A stretch of DNA of 64,000 nt from positions 1-64,000 of the forward strand of contig NZ_JAHCSG010000004.1 of NCBI RefSeq assembly GCF_018474015.1, given 5' to 3'. Below are positions 8,282 to 16,599 of this stretch, one piece after another. Numbering within the stretch: the first letter of the stretch is position 1; every line of letters starts with the position of its first letter. The notes beneath the pieces are model-generated. The model did not search any database and was not told the origin of the DNA. It saw only the letters and a program-made list of their open reading frames with translations. The stretch comes from Williamsia sp. CHRR-6 (GTDB lineage Bacteria; Actinomycetota; Actinomycetes; Mycobacteriales; Mycobacteriaceae). The translations under genes and the position numbers were made by a program.

Positions 8282-9852
8282 GACGTGGCGACCTCCACCG
8301 ACCCGACCTTGACCTGAGCGACCGGCCCGGTGAACCACTTCTTCACCGACACATGCCAATACACCCACAGCAGGATCAGCACGCCGCCCACCAGCAACGG
8401 GGTGTAGTTGACGAACTTCCACTCGAAGCCGTCGTTCCACGGCACGCCGCCCGGCGAGGTGGGAAACAGTGCCACCACCGACGTCACCAGGATCTCGACG
8501 ATCGCGACCGGCGCCATCCACCGATGGTGTCCACGCAGGTTCCAGCTGCCGACGGGAAACGAGTCACCGGCGCGCCAGCGGAAATAGATGGGCACCGCGA
8601 ACGCGAGATAGAGGCCCACCACGCCGATCGAGACCACCGCGTAGAACGCCACCGGCACCGGGGCCCCGTTGATGTCGACCTTGACCAGGGCCGGCAGCGT
8701 GATCAGTACCGCGATCACAGCCGACAGGATGACGCCGTTGGCGGGCACCTTGCGCGTGGACAGGGTGGCCCACCATCGATGGCCGGGCACCGCACGGTCT
8801 CGACTGAACGCGAACAGCATCCGCGACGAGCTGGTCATGCACGCCACCCCGCAGAAGAACTGCCCGGCGGTGGAGATGAGCAGCACCGTGCCCGCCCACC
8901 CCGAGCTCATGGCCTGATCGAAGATGCCTGCCACCGCACCGCCTCCCTTGGAGACGCCGTCGGCGTCTTGAACCGCGAACAGGAAGGACAACAACAAGAT
9001 CCAGCCGCCGATCGCCGAGTAGAAGATGGATCGCCAGATGCCTTTGGCCGCGCCGTCGGCGGCACTCTTGGTCTCCTCCGACAGGTGCGCGGACGCGTCG
9101 TAACCGGTGATCGTGTACTGGGTGAGGATGGCCGAGATGGGCAGCACGAAGAACAACCAGCCCCAGCCGGAGGTCTCGCCGCCGAACAGTCCCGAGTTGT
9201 TGATGGTCGTGGCGAACACGTCGGAGAAGCTGGCGTGGCGGTCGGGCACGACGATGAGGATGGCGATCACTGCGGCAGCACCGAACACGTGCCACCACAC
9301 GGAGATGTTGTTGATGATGGCCAGCAGCTGACTGGAGAAGATGTTGACCAGTGCCGCGATCGCCAGGATGGCCAGGAACAACAGGAACACTCGGTTGAGG
9401 CTGTAGCCCTTGAGCCAGCTCTCACTGAAGGTGCTCAGCGTGAGATCGAGGAAGGTCGCACAGCCGTAGGCCACCGACGCCACGATGGCCATGAGTCCGA
9501 TGAGGTTGAGCCAGCCGGTGTAGTAGCCCGCCTTGGGACCACCCAATCGGGCGGCCCACCAGTAGATGCCACCGGAGGTGGGAAACGCCGAGACCAGTTC
9601 GGACAGGCACAGCCCGATGACCAGGATCAGTGCGGCGACGATCGGCCACCCCCAGGCGATGGCCGCCGGCCCACCGTTGTTCCAGCCCAAGCCGAACGAG
9701 GTGAAGCAGCCGGCGAGGATGGAGATGATCGAGAACGAGATGGCGAAGTTGGAGAATCCCGACCAGGTGCGGTCCAGTTCCTGGGTGTAGCCCAACGACG
9801 CGAGGTGCCGCTCGTCGTCGGTCAACTCCGGCAGATCGTGACCCTCCGGCAT
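8278..9852 (-). CDS. APC-superfamily amino acid permease
   Basis: 524 residues from the ATG at 9852, selected because GGAGG lies 7-11 bases upstream; an upstream ATG at 9885 has no such site. The N-terminus LASLGYTQELDRTWSGFSNF is the hallmark of the amino acid/choline (GABA-permease-like) branch, followed by about 12 membrane helices with SGGIYWWAARLGG in the expected place. It should import an amino acid, GABA or a related amine by proton symport. The divergent neighbour is a secreted cholesterol-oxidase-like enzyme; a small HExxH gene overlaps its stop. Confidence 0.85.
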   Translation of the reverse strand: MPEGHDLPELTDDERHLASLGYTQELDRTWSGFSNFAISFSIISILAGCFTSFGLGWNNGGPAAIAWGWPIVAALILVIGLCLSELVSAFPTSGGIYWWAARLGGPKAGYYTGWLNLIGLMAIVASVAYGCATFLDLTLSTFSESWLKGYSLNRVFLLFLAILAIAALVNIFSSQLLAIINNISVWWHVFGAAAVIAILIVVPDRHASFSDVFATTINNSGLFGGETSGWGWLFFVLPISAILTQYTITGYDASAHLSEETKSAADGAAKGIWRSIFYSAIGGWILLLSFLFAVQDADGVSKGGGAVAGIFDQAMSSGWAGTVLLISTAGQFFCGVACMTSSSRMLFAFSRDRAVPGHRWWATLSTRKVPANGVILSAVIAVLITLPALVKVDINGAPVPVAFYAVVSIGVVGLYLAFAVPIYFRWRAGDSFPVGSWNLRGHHRWMAPVAIVEILVTSVVALFPTSPGGVPWNDGFEWKFVNYTPLLVGGVLILLWVYWHVSVKKWFTGPVAQVKVGSVEVATS

Positions 9853-10106
9853 GTGCGTCCTCCTCATCGGTGCATGTGAGGGCAAACGCTAAAGCACCCT
9901 CGTGGCCACCGAGTCGTTTGTGAATGACGGCTGTGTAACGGAAAGAGCCACCTGCGCACCCCGTTGGTGGACACGCTCGCATGTCAGATGGCCCACAACT
10001 GGGAAAGCCTTGTGGCGCAGGCAACTCAGCGCCGGGCCGAGCCGGCCGCCCCGGACTGCGATCGCCAAGGCCTGATCAACGCTGGTTTTGCCCTGTCCGC
10101 CCCAGA

Positions 10107-10131
10107 GGTGACGACGGATTCCGTCGTCACC
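10107..10131. terminator. Perfect 11-bp hairpin in the 9853-10225 intergenic region
   Basis: The 373 bases between the divergent permease and oxidase genes contain no credible gene. They hold a perfect stem, GGTGACGACGG and its complement, with a three-base loop (ATT) and no T-tract. It lies about 95 bases upstream of the oxidase start, so it could be a leader structure or operator rather than a terminator. Confidence 0.4.
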
Positions 10132-10225
10132 GCCCGATGCACGGAAGCGGATTGTCGATTTTGCGTAACCGCCTCACCTGACCTTGGATTAAGCTCAGCA
10201 AATCAACCCGGGGGGGGTATCGGTA

Positions 10226-11857
10226 ATGGATCGACGTCAATTCTTGGTGCGCGCAGGGGCGGCGAGCGCCGCCATCGCAGGCTCGGCAGCCGTGGGGGCA
10301 CTGCCTTTCGGTGCGGGCACCGCATCTGCGACCTGGGACGCGGTATCGCGGTACAAGCGACTGGTACCCGAGATCTTCGCGCCGCTGAAGAGTGCACCCG
10401 ACTTCATCGACTCGGTGGTCATCGGCTCCGGTTTCGGAGGCGCCATCTCGGCGTACCGTCTGGCCAAGGCGGGCGTGGATGTTGCTGTGCTGGAGCGTGG
10501 TTCACGCTGGCCCAACCATCCCACCCGGGAGATCTTCGCCAACGACGCGTTCCCCGACGGCCGCGGTTTCTGGCGGCGGACCCAGTTCACCGGCGTCACC
10601 GGAATCCCACAGTCAGTGGACAGCTTCGGCGGCGTGCTCGACGCCACCGACTTCGACGGCATCTCGGTGTGGCGTGGTGCGGCGGTGGGCGGCGGGTCGG
10701 TGGTCTACACCGGTGTCTCCATCGAGCCGGAGAAGCGGTTCTTCGACCGGGTGTTCGCGGGCACCGGTGTGGACCACGCCGAGATGCACAACGTCTTCTA
10801 CCCGCGGGCGCGCACCAACCTGGCCGTGAGCCCCATGCCCGACGACATCTACAACTCGCAGGCGTTCCACCACTCGCGAGCCTGGGACGACCACGTGCGC
10901 CGGGCCGGTTACACACCACAGAAGATCGACGGCATCTGGCGTTGGTCGGTGGTGCGCGACGAGCTGGCCGGACGTTCACGCGCGTCGGCCACGGCCAGCC
11001 TGAGCAACCTGGGCAACTCCAACGGCGCCAAGTATGACCTGGGCCAGAACTACCTCAAGTGGGCGGAGGCCACCGGCCGGGCCACGGTGTACCCGGGCCA
11101 TGAGGTGCTTGACATCGGCCAGGATGCGGGCGGCCGCTACACGATTCACGTCAACAAGGTGGCTCCCACCGGTGAGGTGCTGTCCACCCGCACCATCTCG
11201 TGCAACCGCTTGTTCCTGGCCGCGGGTTCGGTGGGCACCACCGAGCTGCTGCTGAAGGCGCAGGCCACCACCATGTTGAAGAACCTCAACGAGCACGTCG
11301 GTCACGGGTGGGGCACCAACGGTGACGCCGCCATCGTGCGCAAGTTCGACTTCGGTGGCCTCACCCAGGGTGCACCGTCACGCAGCCGCATCCTCGACGA
11401 GCGCGGCATGCCGGTCACTCTCGAAAACTGGTATGTCCCTGGACTTCCCGCCGATCTCGGCCTCATCGGCTCGCTGGGCATGGTGCTCGACGACACCCGC
11501 GGGTCGTTCTACTACGACCGCGCGAGCGCGAAGATGAAGCTGCGTTGGCCTGGTCAGCGCGAGGCGAACGAGGCGATGCGCGCGGTGAACAACCGCATCG
11601 CGGCAGCCACGCCCTTCCAAAGCGTCGGCTTCGCCCCGTTCTCGCCCGATGTCAACACCAGCTTCACCGCACACCCGTTGGGCGGCGCGGTGATCGGCAA
11701 GGCCACCGACGCCTACGGGCGCGTGGTGGGTCATCGGGGCCTCTATGTCATGGACGGCGCCGCCATCCCGGGCAGCACCGGGACGGTCAACCCGTCGCTG
11801 ACGATCGCAGCGCTGGCGGAGCGCAACATCGAGGCCATCATCTCTGCCGCCGGCTGA
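10226..11857 (+). CDS. Secreted GMC oxidoreductase, cholesterol oxidase-like
   Basis: 543 residues. The N-terminus MDRRQFLVRAGAASAAIAGS is a twin-arginine signal, so a folded FAD enzyme is exported. The FAD-binding GSGFGGAISAYRLAKAG is at residues 67-83, and the WRGAAVGGGSVVYTGVSIEP region aligns with the Streptomyces/Brevibacterium class I cholesterol oxidase pattern. C-terminal TAHPLGGAVIGKATDAYGR and PGSTGTVNPSLTIAALAERN carry the His and Asn expected in the active site. It probably oxidises a sterol or other bulky alcohol and releases hydrogen peroxide. No sterol catabolic genes are nearby, so the natural substrate is open. The stop lies in the loop of a small GCCGGC hairpin (11849-11863). 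Confidence 0.8.
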   Translation: MDRRQFLVRAGAASAAIAGSAAVGALPFGAGTASATWDAVSRYKRLVPEIFAPLKSAPDFIDSVVIGSGFGGAISAYRLAKAGVDVAVLERGSRWPNHPTREIFANDAFPDGRGFWRRTQFTGVTGIPQSVDSFGGVLDATDFDGISVWRGAAVGGGSVVYTGVSIEPEKRFFDRVFAGTGVDHAEMHNVFYPRARTNLAVSPMPDDIYNSQAFHHSRAWDDHVRRAGYTPQKIDGIWRWSVVRDELAGRSRASATASLSNLGNSNGAKYDLGQNYLKWAEATGRATVYPGHEVLDIGQDAGGRYTIHVNKVAPTGEVLSTRTISCNRLFLAAGSVGTTELLLKAQATTMLKNLNEHVGHGWGTNGDAAIVRKFDFGGLTQGAPSRSRILDERGMPVTLENWYVPGLPADLGLIGSLGMVLDDTRGSFYYDRASAKMKLRWPGQREANEAMRAVNNRIAAATPFQSVGFAPFSPDVNTSFTAHPLGGAVIGKATDAYGRVVGHRGLYVMDGAAIPGSTGTVNPSLTIAALAERNIEAIISAAG

Positions 11858-11883
11858 GCCGGCAGAACCAGCGGGCGCGCAAT

Positions 11884-12459
11884 TCATCGTGTATCGCGGT
11901 CGCGTCCGACGGCCAGATCGCCGCATTCCACCGCGATCACGTCGCTCCGATTCGCCAGCCAGCCACCTGCGCCTCGGTCCCCCACCAGCGACTGCTGCAC
12001 CGCATCGAGATGGGCGCCACCGAGGTACACCGGGTGCCCACGACGTCGGTCGAACACCGCTCGCGCCAGCGCGTTCGGGTCACCGCCGACCCGGTCCAGC
12101 ACGCGCCGCACCACCGATGCGACCATGTCCGGGATGTCGACCGGCAGCAGCAGCACGCCGGTCATCGCCGGGAACCGGCGAGCAGCGGTGATCCCGGCGC
12201 GCACCGATGCGCTGAGCCCCTCGGCCCAGTCGGCGACCACCACCGTGGTGGCCGGCGGCGGGACCTCCACCACGGCCGCACCCAGCGTGACCATCACGGC
12301 ACGGCAGCCGCCGTCGGCCAAGGCGCCGACCGCGGTCCGCAACCAGTCACCGGACTCGGCCGCGACCTTGGGGCCGCCGTAGCGGCGGCCGGCGCCGGCG
12401 GCCAACACCACACCGACCACAGCCGAGTCGGGGTGCTCGAGTCGCGCGGCGGCGTCCAC
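11884..12459 (-). CDS. MobA/MocA-like molybdopterin nucleotidyltransferase
   Basis: 191 residues from a GTG. The N-terminal VVGVVLAAGAGRRYGGPK motif is the NTP-binding signature of MobA-like transferases, with the metal-binding LLLPVDIPDM further on. These enzymes add CMP or GMP to the molybdenum cofactor. Its place beside the urate and xanthine dehydrogenase genes suggests it matures the cofactor of the xanthine dehydrogenase at 16.6 kb. It is divergent from uraD, with 57 bases between the two starts. Confidence 0.75.
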   Translation of the reverse strand: MDAAARLEHPDSAVVGVVLAAGAGRRYGGPKVAAESGDWLRTAVGALADGGCRAVMVTLGAAVVEVPPPATTVVVADWAEGLSASVRAGITAARRFPAMTGVLLLPVDIPDMVASVVRRVLDRVGGDPNALARAVFDRRRGHPVYLGGAHLDAVQQSLVGDRGAGGWLANRSDVIAVECGDLAVGRDRDTR

Positions 12460-12516
12460 GGGTTCATTCTGCTGTCATGGCCGCGACCACCGCACCCGAA
12501 CCGCTCCGGTGATGTG

Positions 12517-13044
12517 ATGCTGCGCCCCCATTGGCGAGGCATCACGAGCTTCGACGAGCTGACCCCGCAACAGGCGATCCATTCGCTCTACGCGTGCTGC
12601 TCGTCGTCGATCTGGGCGCTGCGGGTGGCTGCGGCCCGCCCGTTCGGCGACCCCGAGCGCCTCTACGCCACCGCCGACCGCATCCTCGCCGAGCTGACCG
12701 AGGCCGACCTCGACGAAGCCCTCGAGGGTCATCCCCGGATCGGAGAACGTCCCACCAGCGCAGCGTCGATGCGGGAACAGTCCGGGGTGACCGGCGCCGA
12801 CGAGTCGGTGCTCGCGGATCTGCGCACCTACAACGCGCAGTACGAGGATCGGTTCGGCCACGTGTACCTGGTGTTCGCAGGCGGTCGCCCGGCCGCTGAA
12901 CTGTTGGCGATCCTGCGCCAGCGCCTGGACAACGACGCCGAGACCGAACGCCGCATCATGCGTGCGGAATTGGCCAAGATCAACCGCAGTCGGCTGGAAC
13001 GGATGCTCGAACCACGCGGTGAGCCCTACCCTGAGCAGACATGA
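12517..13044 (+). CDS. uraD: OHCU decarboxylase
   Basis: 175 residues from the ATG at 12517. The family motif HPRIGERPTSAASMREQSG carries the catalytic His and surrounding Gly/Arg. EYEDRFGHVY-type residues (here QYEDRFGHVYLVFAGGRPAA) match the OHCU decarboxylase consensus. It converts 2-oxo-4-hydroxy-4-carboxy-5-ureidoimidazoline to S-allantoin, the last step of urate breakdown. The stop overlaps the uraH start by four bases (ATGA), so it is the first gene of an operon that continues with uraH and urate oxidase. Confidence 0.9.
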   Translation: MLRPHWRGITSFDELTPQQAIHSLYACCSSSIWALRVAAARPFGDPERLYATADRILAELTEADLDEALEGHPRIGERPTSAASMREQSGVTGADESVLADLRTYNAQYEDRFGHVYLVFAGGRPAAELLAILRQRLDNDAETERRIMRAELAKINRSRLERMLEPRGEPYPEQT

Positions 13045-13364
13045 GCAGCTTGAGCACGCACGTCCTCGACGCCGCCACCGGCACCCCGGCGGTGGGCATG
13101 TCGGTGGTGGTGACCGATGCCGACGGGGCCGAGCTCGGGGCCGCGCGCACCGACTCCGACGGCCGAATCGGTTCGCTGGCAACTGATCTCGACGCAGCCA
13201 CCTACCGCATCCGTTTCGACACCGGGGCCTGGTTCGCCGCCTCGGGCACCGACGGCTTCTATCCCGAGATCGTCATCTGCTTCGAGATCACCGATCGGAG
13301 TGCACACCATCACGTCCCGGTGTTGTTGAGCCCGTTCGCATATTCCACCTATCGCGGTAGCTGA
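13041..13364 (+). CDS. uraH: 5-hydroxyisourate hydrolase
   Basis: 107 residues, transthyretin-like. The N-terminal STHVLDAATGTPAVGM holds the first active-site His, and the protein ends FAYSTYRGS, the YRGS tail that is diagnostic of hydroxyisourate hydrolases as opposed to transthyretin. HHHVPVLLSPF supplies the other His. It hydrolyses 5-hydroxyisourate to OHCU. It lies between uraD (four-base overlap) and urate oxidase (7-base gap), consistent with one transcript. Confidence 0.95.
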   Translation: MSSLSTHVLDAATGTPAVGMSVVVTDADGAELGAARTDSDGRIGSLATDLDAATYRIRFDTGAWFAASGTDGFYPEIVICFEITDRSAHHHVPVLLSPFAYSTYRGS

Positions 13365-13371
13365 GGAGACC

Positions 13372-14280
13372 ATGGCGATCATCCTGGGAGACAACCAGTA
13401 CGGCAAAGCCGAGAACCGGGTGGTGCGGATCTATCGGGACACCCCACGCCACGAGATCAAAGACGTCAACGTGGGCACCACCCTGCGCGGCGACTTCGCC
13501 GCCGCCTACACCGTGGGCGATCAGGCCACCGTGTTGCCCACCGACACCCAGAAGCAGACCGCCTACGCCTTCGCCAAGGAAAAGGGCATCGAGACCATTG
13601 AGCGCTACGGCCTGGAACTGGCGTACCACTTCGTGGACAACCATGAACCGGTGCACGGCGCCCGCATCGAGATCGAGGAATACGCCTGGCAACGGGTGTC
13701 GATCAACGGGACCGAACACGACCACACCTGGGTGCGCAGCGGACAGGAGGTGCGCACCGCCGAGATCACCGTCGAGGGCACCGGCGCGCAGCAGCAGACG
13801 TGGGTGATCGGTGGGCTCAAGGACCTCACCATCCTCAAGTCCACGGGATCAGAGTTCCACGGGTTCCCCACCGACCGCTACACCGTGTTGCAGCCGACAA
13901 GCGATCGCGTGATGGCGACGTCACTGGTGGCCAAGTGGCGCTTCTGCACCACCGACATCGATTGGGACAGTGTGTATGTCGGGGTGAAGGCATTGATGGT
14001 CGAGCAGTTCGCCACCCTGCAGTCGCTGGCGCTGCAGCAGACGCTGTACGCCATGGGTGCGGCGGTGCTCGAGGCCTACGACACGATCGCCGAGATCCGG
14101 CTGTCGGCACCCAACAAGCACCATTTCGTCTACGACCTGTCGCCGTTCGGCCTGGACAATCCCAACGAGGTGTTCAACGCCGACGACCGCCCCTACGGCC
14201 TGATCCAGGCCACGGTCACCCGCGACGACGCCCCCGACGCCGGTCCGGCGTGGACGATGCACCGCGGCTGGCTGGGGTAG
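13372..14280 (+). CDS. uox: Urate oxidase (uricase)
   Basis: 302 residues, the usual length for bacterial uricase. A good GAGGAGA site precedes the ATG. Recognisable segments include LGDNQYGKAENRVVRI (conserved N-terminal Lys region), VLPTDTQKQTAYAFAKEKGI with the Thr/Asp of the active site, KSTGSEFHGFPTDRYTVLQP, and NKHHFVYDLSPFGLDNPNEV. The cofactor-free enzyme oxidises urate to 5-hydroxyisourate. It completes a uraD-uraH-uox operon that turns urate into allantoin; an allantoinase gene is not in the window. Confidence 0.95.
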   Translation: MAIILGDNQYGKAENRVVRIYRDTPRHEIKDVNVGTTLRGDFAAAYTVGDQATVLPTDTQKQTAYAFAKEKGIETIERYGLELAYHFVDNHEPVHGARIEIEEYAWQRVSINGTEHDHTWVRSGQEVRTAEITVEGTGAQQQTWVIGGLKDLTILKSTGSEFHGFPTDRYTVLQPTSDRVMATSLVAKWRFCTTDIDWDSVYVGVKALMVEQFATLQSLALQQTLYAMGAAVLEAYDTIAEIRLSAPNKHHFVYDLSPFGLDNPNEVFNADDRPYGLIQATVTRDDAPDAGPAWTMHRGWLG

Positions 14281-14404
14281 TCCCGCTGGGCCTGCGGTGA
14301 CGAGGAACTCGGCCCGCCTGGCCCACGTCGCTGTGGTCGACGGCAGCCTCACGGTCTGATGCGTTCATCCTGCCGCGCCCAGAGCACGGACGTACGGTGA
14401 GCAG

Positions 14405-15772
14405 ATGAGCGTCCGCATCGACCACGCCCAGGTGATCACCTGCGACGGCGCCGGCACCGAGTACTCCGATGCGACGGTGGTGATCGACGGCAACCGCATC
14501 GCCATCGTCGAACCAGGGGCCGCGGGTACGGCTGCTGCTGCGGCCTTTCCCGACGCCACCGTGATCGACGGCCGGGGCTGCGTGTTGACCCCCGGCCTGA
14601 TCAACACCCACCACCATCTGTATCAGTGGCTGACCCGCGGGCTGGCCGCCGATCACACCCTGTTCGAATGGTTGACCACCCTGTATCCGGTGTGGGCGGG
14701 CATCGACGCCGACGGCGTGCACACCGGCGCCACCGCGGCCCTGGCCACGTTGGCCGCCTCCGGCTGCACCTTCTCCACCGATCATCACTATGTGTTTCCC
14801 AGCGGCGCAGGCGATCTGCTGGAGGCCGAGATCGCCGCTGCGACGTCGGTGGGCATCCGGTTCGCCGCCACGCGGGGTTCGATGGACCTCGGCCGTAGTG
14901 CCGGCGGGCTACCACCGGACTCGGTGGTGGAGACCATCGACGCCATCCTCGACCACAGTGCCACCGCGATCGACCGATGGCATGACCCCGCCGGTGACGC
15001 GATGGTGACGATGGCTTTGGCGCCGTGCTCACCGTTCTCGGTGACCGGCGAACTGCTGCGCGCCAGCGCGGAACTGGCGCGGGAACGCGGTGTCCGTCTG
15101 CACACCCACCTCGCCGAGACCACCGACGAGGACGCCTTCTGCGCCGAGAAGTTCGGCTGCACCCCGATGCAATACATGGAGTCGCTGGGCTGGTTGGGTG
15201 CGGACGTGTGGTTTGCCCACGGCATCCACTTCGGTGACGCCGACATCGCCACCCTGGCGCGCACCGGTAGCGCGGTGGCGCACTGCCCCACCTCCAACGG
15301 ACGGTTGGGCGCCGGGATCGCCCGCAGCCGTGACCTGTTGGCCGCCGGGGTGCCGGTGGGACTCGGGGTGGACGGCTCGGCCTCCAACGAGTCGGCCCGC
15401 ATGCTCGACGAGGCCCACCAGTCGGTGTTGTTCGCCCGCGCCATCGGCGGACCCACCGCATTGAGCACCCGAGATGCGTTGCGGATGGCCACCATCGGCG
15501 GGGCCAGGGTGCTGGGCCGGGATGGCGATCTCGGGTCCATCGAGGTGGGCAAGCTGGCCGACCTGGTGCTGTGGGATCTGACCACGTTGGGCCACAGCGG
15601 AATCGACGATCCGGTGGCGGCGCTGGTGCTCGGCTCACAACCTCCGATCCGCCACTCCTGGGTCGACGGCGTCTCGGTGATGGCCGACAACACGCTGGTC
15701 ACGGTCGATGCCGACATCGTGGCCCGCGACGTGGCGCGGGAGCGCGCTGCGCTGGTGGCCCGGGCGGGCTGA
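14405..15772 (+). CDS. 8-oxoguanine deaminase (amidohydrolase)
   Basis: 455 residues. Metal-binding residues sit in NTHHHLYQWLTRGLAADHTL (HxH), HTHLAETTDED, WFAHGIHF and LGVDGSASNES, which is the arrangement of zinc deaminases. The STDHHYVFPSG stretch and the NESARMLDEAHQSVLFARA segment match annotated 8-oxoguanine deaminases. The reaction would convert 8-oxoguanine to urate, feeding the operon just upstream. Hydroxyatrazine-type deaminases look similar, but the purine context favours 8-oxoguanine. Its TGA overlaps the next ATG by one base (TGATG). Confidence 0.85.
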   Translation: MSVRIDHAQVITCDGAGTEYSDATVVIDGNRIAIVEPGAAGTAAAAAFPDATVIDGRGCVLTPGLINTHHHLYQWLTRGLAADHTLFEWLTTLYPVWAGIDADGVHTGATAALATLAASGCTFSTDHHYVFPSGAGDLLEAEIAAATSVGIRFAATRGSMDLGRSAGGLPPDSVVETIDAILDHSATAIDRWHDPAGDAMVTMALAPCSPFSVTGELLRASAELARERGVRLHTHLAETTDEDAFCAEKFGCTPMQYMESLGWLGADVWFAHGIHFGDADIATLARTGSAVAHCPTSNGRLGAGIARSRDLLAAGVPVGLGVDGSASNESARMLDEAHQSVLFARAIGGPTALSTRDALRMATIGGARVLGRDGDLGSIEVGKLADLVLWDLTTLGHSGIDDPVAALVLGSQPPIRHSWVDGVSVMADNTLVTVDADIVARDVARERAALVARAG

Positions 15773-16599
15773 TGGACCAACACTTCGTCGACGAGGTCGT
15801 CCGGCCGCAGAGCCGGGCCGAGCTGGCCGGTCTCACCGCGTTTGACGGTCTGCTGGCCGGGGGTACATCGCTGATGGGCGAACCCAATCCACGGTTGCGG
15901 CGGCTGGTCGACCTGACCGCGCTGGGCTGGCCTGACCTCGAGATCAGCGCTGCGGGTCTGACGATCGGGGCCACCTGCACCATCGACCGCCTGATCACCG
16001 CGGACTACCCGAGTGATTGGCGCGCAACGCATCTGTTCGCCGAGTGCGCCAATGCCCTGCTGGCGTCGTACAAGATCTGGTACGCAGCCACCGTCGGCGG
16101 CAACATCTGCGCCGGATTGGCCGCCGGATCGATGATCTCGCTGTGCTCGGCGCTGGACGCGCAGCTGCTGGTGTGGCGCGCCGACGGCTCCGATGACGTC
16201 GTCTCGATCGAGGACGTGGTGATCGACGCCGGGATGATCAGCCTCGCTGTGGGAGATGTGTTGCGCTCCATAATGATTCCGGCCGAGGCCCTGATCGCAC
16301 CAACCGAGTTGCGCACGGCGTCCTATGCGCGGTTGGGGCGTTCGGGGTCATTGGTGATCGGCCGGGTGACCAAGAGCGGTCTGCTGATCTCGGTGAGCGC
16401 GGCGACGCGACGCCCGTACGCGATCACCACCGATCGATCCGATCCGGCGACGGTGGCCGCCGTGGTGGACGCCGCCCTGCCCGAGAGCGCCTTCCACGCC
16501 GACGCCCACGGAACCCCGGACTGGCGGCGCGGTGTCACCCGACACCTCGTCGCCGAGGTCGTGACCGCACTGGGCAGGCATCTGGGGGCGCACCGCTGA
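15772..16599 (+). CDS. Xanthine dehydrogenase, FAD-binding subunit
   Basis: 275 residues starting at the ATG inside TGATG. The FAD-binding [11 protein letters not shown] motif is near residue 27 and [17 protein letters not shown] near 100 (compare the family's TIGGNI.NA.P.GD). The C-terminal CO_dehydrogenase flavoprotein domain follows ([19 protein letters not shown]). It passes electrons from the Fe-S centres to NAD. Its stop overlaps the start of the Fe-S/molybdopterin subunit by one base (TGATG), so the two are translationally coupled. Confidence 0.85.
   Translation: MDQHFVDEVVRPQSRAELAGLTAFDGLLAGGTSLMGEPNPRLRRLVDLTALGWPDLEISAAGLTIGATCTIDRLITADYPSDWRATHLFAECANALLASYKIWYAATVGGNICAGLAAGSMISLCSALDAQLLVWRADGSDDVVSIEDVVIDAGMISLAVGDVLRSIMIPAEALIAPTELRTASYARLGRSGSLVIGRVTKSGLLISVSAATRRPYAITTDRSDPATVAAVVDAALPESAFHADAHGTPDWRRGVTRHLVAEVVTALGRHLGAHR

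Noticed and set aside
7904-8521. Longer version of the HExxH gene reaching 8521
   Set aside because: The extra N-terminus is read from the permease coding sequence; the GTGA overlap start at 8281 is much better.
8278-9879. A 508-codon forward frame opposite the APC permease
   Set aside because: Low-complexity Asp/His/Arg/Gln-rich shadow of a membrane protein gene.
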